From positions 1-10,787 of the forward strand of contig JALOBD010000078.1 in NCBI GenBank assembly GCA_023228445.1: DNA of 10,787 nt. Reading direction: 5' to 3'. This document shows, piece after piece, positions 7,277-10,787 of the stretch. Made by a program: the position numbers and the translations under genes. The DNA is from Sphaerochaeta sp. (lineage in GTDB: Bacteria > Spirochaetota > Spirochaetia > Sphaerochaetales > Sphaerochaetaceae). Every line of letters begins with the position of its first letter. The stretch's first letter is position 1. The notes under the pieces were generated by a model that saw nothing but the letters and a program-made list of their open reading frames with translations, was not told the origin of the DNA and searched no databases.

Positions 7277-7333
7277 TTGCCACTATTTTCAGCTTGTTTG
7301 CGGGTATTTTGCTGGACTGACACCGTTTACGAA

Positions 7334-7347
7334 TGAGAGCGGTATTA
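7334..7347 (+). promoter_or_regulatory. LacI-family operator C (upstream importer site)
   Basis: TGAGAGCGGTATTA shares the TGAGA half and central CG with the other sites. It lies upstream of both predicted importer promoters, 113 bp (centre to centre) from operator D. It could be an auxiliary site for looping, or it could act on a promoter further upstream. Confidence 0.65.
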
Positions 7348-7386
7348 ATCTATCAAATATTCAAGGCTAAAATAATCGCTGAAATC

Positions 7387-7415
7387 TTGATATAAAAATA
7401 TATGTAAATAATAAT
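7387..7415 (+). promoter_or_regulatory. Predicted importer promoter P1
   Basis: TTGATA (7387-7392), a 17-nt spacer and AATAAT (7410-7415) each match the sigma70 consensus at five of six positions. The start would be near 7422, just upstream of operator D. The region is so AT-rich that chance matches are a concern. Confidence 0.5.
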
Positions 7416-7443
7416 TGCAGGGCCACGGATGCTATGGTATATT
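7415..7443 (+). promoter_or_regulatory. Predicted importer promoter P2 (extended -10)
   Basis: TTGCAG (7415-7420), a 17-nt spacer and TATATT (7438-7443) preceded by the extended -10 TGG. The start near 7450 lies inside operator D, the same layout as at the repressor gene, which favours P2 as the regulated promoter. Confidence 0.55.
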
Positions 7444-7446
7444 TAA

Positions 7447-7460
7447 TGAGAGCGTTATCA
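7447..7460 (+). promoter_or_regulatory. LacI-family operator D (importer promoter)
   Basis: TGAGAGCGTTATCA begins 3 nt after the P2 -10 box and covers the predicted start. Five of seven half-site pairs are symmetric, including the outer TGA/TCA and the central CG. Repressor bound here would block initiation from P2. Confidence 0.72.
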
Positions 7461-7653
7461 TTATAAGAGAATCCTTCCCAGGCCATGCGAATCGGGAGGA
7501 GGCAGTGCAGCGGGGGCTGCCAGGTGGATGATCTTCCCGGACATAGGGACCAACGGGGAGGGGAGGTCGTTCATTCAAGAGCTGGATTGCAGGTGTCAGA
7601 GTGAATAGACACTACAATTTCATACGCATCAGGAGTCAATAAGGAGGCTGAAG

Positions 7654-8685
7654 ATGAAAAGGAGTATAGTACTATTGCTGGTACTGGTGGTGGCGACATC
7701 GGTGTTCGCCGCCGGGGCACGGGAGGCAAAGGACAACCAGGTGATCGTCTATGCAGCGCTGGACGAGAAGACGGTGCAGGACCTGGCCAAGGCGTTTGAG
7801 GCCAAGACCGGCATCAAGGTCGATGTTGCCCTCCAGATCGAGCAAGCCGGGAGTGTCACCGGCAGGATCAAGGCTGAGGCATCGTCACCACGTGCTGATG
7901 TGTTCATCGGGGGCAACTCGAACTACCATGCCGATCTTGCCGCCAATGGGTATTTGCAGGCGTATCGCTCGCCGATGATCGATGAAGCGAAGATCTCTGC
8001 CCAGTTCATGGATAGTGCAAACTATTGGACAGGGTGGTATCTGGGAGCACTGTGCCTCTTGTACAACACGAGTCGGTATGAGAAGGAGATCGCTCCGTTG
8101 GGCCTGAGGCCACCGACCACCTGGGACGACTTGCTGAACCCTGCCTACAAGGGTGAGGTGATCGCATCGAACCCAGCGACGACCGGAGGTGCCTACTTGA
8201 TGATGTGCGCCCAGATCTTCCGCCTTGGGGACGAACAGAAGGGATTCGACTACATCAGGGCTCTGGACAAGAACGTGGCGACCTATACGGCAGGGGCCAA
8301 CGGATCGATTCCGCTTGTCAGCCAGGGTGAGGCAATCGTCGGCTTTGCCTGGGGGCATGACACGCTCAAGCAGCAGGCCCAAGGCGATCTGCCGATCACC
8401 ATCGTCTTCCCTGAAGAGACCGGGTTCGAGATCGGGGCCGCATCGATCATCCAAGGAGCTCCCAACAAGGAGAACGCAATGAAGTTCATCGACTTCCTGC
8501 TCTCCGCCGAAGCCGGTAAGATCAACGCGGCCAATGGGTATCGATACCCCGTTCGTGCCGGAGTGGATCTTCCCGCCGGAGTTCCCGCGTTCGAGACCCT
8601 TTCGTTCGCACCGTGGGACCTTCAGCTTGCCGAGGTGAAGACCGACGCATGGAAGAAGGCGTGGGCCGAAATTACTGGCAAGTAA
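7654..8685 (+). CDS. ABC importer periplasmic binding protein, AfuA/FbpA-like; probable organic phosphate or sugar-phosphate ligand
   Basis: The protein has 343 residues with a Sec signal peptide (KR, a hydrophobic core, then VFAAGA with cleavage near residue 19-22) and no lipobox cysteine, so it should be soluble in the periplasm. The mature start VIVYAALDEKTVQDLAKAFEAKTGIKVDV is typical of family 1 solute-binding proteins of the FbpA/AfuA branch. Iron-binding members carry an adjacent Tyr-Tyr pair after the VGWI-like strand; here that place reads AIVGFAWGHDTLKQ and there is no YY anywhere. His235, Asp236 and Glu259 match in order and spacing the sugar-phosphate contacts I recall for Actinobacillus AfuA (205, 206, 229), so a phosphorylated organic ligand is inferred. 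A strong AAGGAGG lies 6 nt before the ATG. The gene is first in the importer operon and is followed by a strong hairpin. Confidence 0.9.
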   Translation: MKRSIVLLLVLVVATSVFAAGAREAKDNQVIVYAALDEKTVQDLAKAFEAKTGIKVDVALQIEQAGSVTGRIKAEASSPRADVFIGGNSNYHADLAANGYLQAYRSPMIDEAKISAQFMDSANYWTGWYLGALCLLYNTSRYEKEIAPLGLRPPTTWDDLLNPAYKGEVIASNPATTGGAYLMMCAQIFRLGDEQKGFDYIRALDKNVATYTAGANGSIPLVSQGEAIVGFAWGHDTLKQQAQGDLPITIVFPEETGFEIGAASIIQGAPNKENAMKFIDFLLSAEAGKINAANGYRYPVRAGVDLPAGVPAFETLSFAPWDLQLAEVKTDAWKKAWAEITGK

Positions 8686-8705
8686 GGGTATCGAGAATGT
8701 ACAAT

Positions 8706-8739
8706 GCAGTAAGCAGGGGCACACTGCCCCTGCTTCTGC
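8706..8739 (+). promoter_or_regulatory. Intercistronic stem-loop between binding-protein and permease genes
   Basis: AAGCAGGGGCA (8711-8721) pairs perfectly with TGCCCCTGCTT (8725-8735) across a CAC loop. Four more pairs, GCAG (8706-8709) with CTGC (8736-8739), follow after one bulged T. No T-run follows, so it is unlikely to be a full intrinsic terminator. Such hairpins often protect the 3' end of binding-protein mRNA and lower downstream expression. The permease ribosome site begins only about 7 nt after the stem. Confidence 0.85.
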
Positions 8740-8754
8740 AAAGGCAGGAGTGCA

Positions 8755-10362
8755 ATGAAGAAGGTGTTCAAGGATCCAGTGCTGTTTCTCATGTTCTTGA
8801 TCATTACGGTCATCCTCACCGTGTTTGTGATCCTCCCGGTTCTCAATGTGTTCTTCTTTCCCAAGGGAGCGGACTATCGTCATATTCTCCGAGATGCCAG
8901 ATACCTGAGGGCAACGCGAAACAGCATGGTCATCATGGTCTTGTCGACCGTATCGGCAACGCTGTTGGGATTTGTATACGCCTATAGCATCGTCAAGACG
9001 GACATCCCGTTGAAAAAATTCTTCAAGGTCGTTTCGATCCTTCCCCTCTTCTCCCCCCCCTTCATGGTGGCCTTCAGCTATCTGATGCTCTTTGGCAAGA
9101 GCGGGTTGATCACCTACAACCTCTTTGGCATGAGGGTCTCGATCCTCGGCTGGCACGGGCTGTGGCTTGCCCAGACGATCGCATTCTTTCCCGTGGCCTC
9201 GATGTCGATCGAAGGGGTGTTGCGCTCCATCTCGCCGAGCGTCGAGTACGCAGGGCGCAACCTCGGCGCCGATGGCTTTGTGCTGTTTCGCAAGATCACA
9301 CTGCCCCTCTCCACGCCGGGTGTCGCCGGAGCCGCCTTGCTCGTCTCCATCCTCGTGCTTGCCGATTTCGGCAACCCGATCATGATCAGCGGGGACTTTT
9401 CGGTGCTCGCCACCGAAGCATGGATGCGAGTGGAGGGGTGGGGCGACATCGCCGGTGCCGCCGTCATTTCAGTCATACTGCTCATCCCCTCGGTCATCAT
9501 CTTCCTCTTCCAACGCTTCTGGGTGAGGCGAAGGTCATACGTGACGATTACCGGCAAGGTGGTCAACATCCAACAGAAACCCAACGTGTGGTGGGCCCGT
9601 CTCCTGTTCTTCTGCTTTTGCCTGGTGATCGCTGCCATGATCATCCTCGTCTATTTGGGGATCCTGTTGGGGGCCTTCGTCAAAGGGTGGGGATTCGATT
9701 GGTCGTTGACGCTCCGGTGGGTCAGCGAGGTGCTCATCCGCGGCTACGAGCTGCTCAACAGCGTTATCTACTCGATCGCTGCAGGATCGGCGAGTGCCCT
9801 CTTTTCGATCATCGCAGCCTACCTCGTCAGTCGCAACCGTGGTCCGGTCGTCAAATACATCGATTTTGCATCGATCCTTCCGGCGGCATTGCCGGGGATT
9901 TTCATTGGTATCGGCTATGCGATCACGTTTACCCGCGGCTATGTCGATCTATACGGGACAGCGGCAATCGTGATCCTTGCGATGACCTTCTGGAACGTGT
10001 CCATGGGCTATCAGACGGGACTGAACTCGTTCAACCAAATTTCGGTATCGTTGGGTGAGGCGGCGTTGAACCTGGGGGCGAACCAGATGCAGGCCTTCTG
10101 GAAAATTGAGGCACCACTGGTGAAGAGCTCATTCATTTCAGCCTTCATCGTCTCCTTCATCAGGTCGATCACAACGCTCAGTGTCATCGTGTTCCTTGCC
10201 ACTTCGAGGAACAAGGTGGCGACCTTCACCATCATGAACTTCGTCAACGATGGGTTCTTCGGCAAAGCCGCAGCACTGACGACGTTTTTGCTGGTGATCT
10301 CATTTTTGATCCTGCTCGTTGGGCGAAAACTGGCGGGAAAGAACATCCAGATATTCAATTAA
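8755..10362 (+). CDS. ABC importer permease, fused two-domain FbpB/AfuB type
   Basis: The protein has 535 residues and about twelve predicted membrane helices, arranged as two tandem MetI-like permease halves. It can thus form the whole membrane channel alone instead of pairing two subunits. Each half has the EAA loop that docks on the ATPase: EYAGRNLGADGFVLFRKITLP (starting at Glu164) and EAALNLGANQMQAFWKIEAP (starting at Glu435). The first helix follows a short MKKVFKDP start, and a basic stretch FWVRRRSYVTITGK (about 255-268) links the halves. The ribosome site AGGAG sits 4 nt before the ATG, close behind the intercistronic hairpin, which may limit translation. The next gene starts 10 nt after the stop. 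Fused permeases of this kind occur in ferric, thiamine, aminoethylphosphonate and sugar-phosphate importers, so substrate must be judged from the binding protein. Confidence 0.93.
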   Translation: MKKVFKDPVLFLMFLIITVILTVFVILPVLNVFFFPKGADYRHILRDARYLRATRNSMVIMVLSTVSATLLGFVYAYSIVKTDIPLKKFFKVVSILPLFSPPFMVAFSYLMLFGKSGLITYNLFGMRVSILGWHGLWLAQTIAFFPVASMSIEGVLRSISPSVEYAGRNLGADGFVLFRKITLPLSTPGVAGAALLVSILVLADFGNPIMISGDFSVLATEAWMRVEGWGDIAGAAVISVILLIPSVIIFLFQRFWVRRRSYVTITGKVVNIQQKPNVWWARLLFFCFCLVIAAMIILVYLGILLGAFVKGWGFDWSLTLRWVSEVLIRGYELLNSVIYSIAAGSASALFSIIAAYLVSRNRGPVVKYIDFASILPAALPGIFIGIGYAITFTRGYVDLYGTAAIVILAMTFWNVSMGYQTGLNSFNQISVSLGEAALNLGANQMQAFWKIEAPLVKSSFISAFIVSFIRSITTLSVIVFLATSRNKVATFTIMNFVNDGFFGKAAALTTFLLVISFLILLVGRKLAGKNIQIFN

Positions 10363-10372
10363 GGAGACGAGA

Positions 10373-10787
10373 ATGGACCATCACCTTGTACTGCGCAACG
10401 TCTACAAGAGCTTCGGAAAGCACGAGGTGCTGCATGACATAAACCTCGAGGTCGAGAAGGGTCTCTTCACGACATTCCTCGGTCCCTCGGGGTGCGGCAA
10501 GACCACGCTCCTGCGGATGATCGCCGGCTTCTACGAAGTTGAGCGCGGTGAAATCTATATCGCAGGAAAGTTGATCAACGATGTGCCCTCCCACCTGCGC
10601 AACACCACGATGGTCTTTCAAGATTATGCGCTCTTTCCCCACATGAGTGTTCGGGACAATATCTGCTTTGGTCTTGATATCAAGAAGATGGACCGCAAGA
10701 CCATCGAGCACCGGCTTGAGAAGACCGTATCATACCTGGACATCGGTGAGTTGGTGAACCGCTTCCCATCCCAGCTGTCGGGGGGAC
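10373..10787 (+). CDS. ABC importer ATP-binding subunit, 3' truncated by window edge
   Basis: The frame from ATG 10373 is open to the window end and codes for 138 complete codons. Walker A is GPSGCGKTT (residues 37-45), the Q-loop is VFQDYALFPHMSVRDNI with Gln83, and the signature motif begins as LSGG (135-138) where the window stops. These belong to the FbpC/PotA/MalK-like importer ATPases. Walker B, the switch His and any C-terminal regulatory domain lie outside. The ribosome site AAGGAG overlaps the permease stop codon TAA, and the ATG follows after 6 nt. This points to tight co-translation and one complex: ATPase dimer, fused permease and periplasmic binding protein. Confidence 0.95.
   Translation, partial: MDHHLVLRNVYKSFGKHEVLHDINLEVEKGLFTTFLGPSGCGKTTLLRMIAGFYEVERGEIYIAGKLINDVPSHLRNTTMVFQDYALFPHMSVRDNICFGLDIKKMDRKTIEHRLEKTVSYLDIGELVNRFPSQLSGG

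Larger units (their letters stand above)
7277..7653 (+). other. Importer operon control region and leader
   Basis: This gene-free stretch of 377 nt has two parts. From about 7340 to 7460 it is strikingly AT-rich and holds two overlapping promoters and operators C and D. From about 7461 to 7653 it is a G-rich leader with a short hairpin GCAGC-GGGG-GCTGC (7507-7520), purine blocks at 7494-7502 and 7555-7566, and a GTGTC/GACAC repeat (7593-7597, 7608-7612). No known riboswitch was recognised. A 39-codon frame at 7485-7604 lacks a ribosome site. Confidence 0.5.

Noticed and set aside
7485..7604. A 39-codon leader frame before the importer genes
   Set aside because: No ribosome site precedes it, the composition follows the G-rich leader, and it resembles no known leader peptide.
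7885..9156. A minus-strand open frame of 423 codons opposite the binding-protein and permease genes
   Set aside because: It overlaps two well-supported genes, has no family motifs, is rich in His, Arg, Glu and Gly as expected of an antisense shadow in GC-rich DNA, and has no sensible gene context.
7654..10787. Assignment as a ferric iron transporter (FbpABC)
   Set aside because: The iron-binding tyrosine pair is missing from the binding protein, and the regulator and neighbouring kinase point to carbohydrate metabolism.
1..10787. CRISPR array, insertion sequence, prophage or toxin-antitoxin system
   Set aside because: No regular repeat arrays, transposase or integrase motifs, tRNA attachment sites or small paired toxin genes could be seen.

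Overview
The window is about 10.8 kb of GC-rich bacterial chromosome. It has eight genes, two of them cut by the window edges. Several traits suggest a double-membraned spirochaete, perhaps Sphaerochaeta-like. These are a lipoprotein N-acyltransferase gene, a periplasmic binding protein whose signal peptide ends in the VFAAGAREA style common in spirochaete transport proteins, and a Rho factor with a long basic N-terminal extension. The taxonomic call is an inference from style, not proof.

The left part (1-5050) is housekeeping and reads rightwards. lnt (cut at its 5' end) overlaps cinA by ATGA. Then come rho and rpmE (ribosomal protein L31). A near-consensus sigma70-type promoter for rho lies inside the last codons of cinA. 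A GC-rich hairpin with a T-run after rpmE (5015-5050) closes this block and probably also stops the converging kinase gene.

The right part (5067-10787) looks like one carbohydrate-uptake regulon. A PfkB-family kinase reads leftwards. Divergent from it is a LacI/GalR-family repressor, followed in the same direction by an ABC importer: periplasmic binding protein, fused two-domain permease, and an ATPase cut by the window end. The importer is of the FbpABC/AfuABC type usually auto-annotated as ferric iron. However, the binding protein has no adjacent tyrosine pair. It carries a His-Asp pair and a downstream Glu that resemble the sugar-phosphate site of AfuA, so an organic phosphate or sugar phosphate is the more likely cargo.

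Four copies of one 14-bp motif (TGAGARCGNTMTNA, with the central CG typical of LacI-family operators) sit before the kinase, before the repressor itself and twice before the importer. Two of them lie on predicted transcription starts. This ties kinase, repressor and importer into one autoregulated unit. The importer operon has an AT-rich promoter region, a leader of about 200 nt, and a very strong hairpin between the binding-protein and permease genes that probably sets their expression ratio.

The two longest gene-free stretches are 5943-6283 (divergent promoters and operators A and B) and 7277-7653 (promoters, operators C and D, and leader). No tRNA, rRNA, CRISPR array, insertion sequence or transposase was seen.
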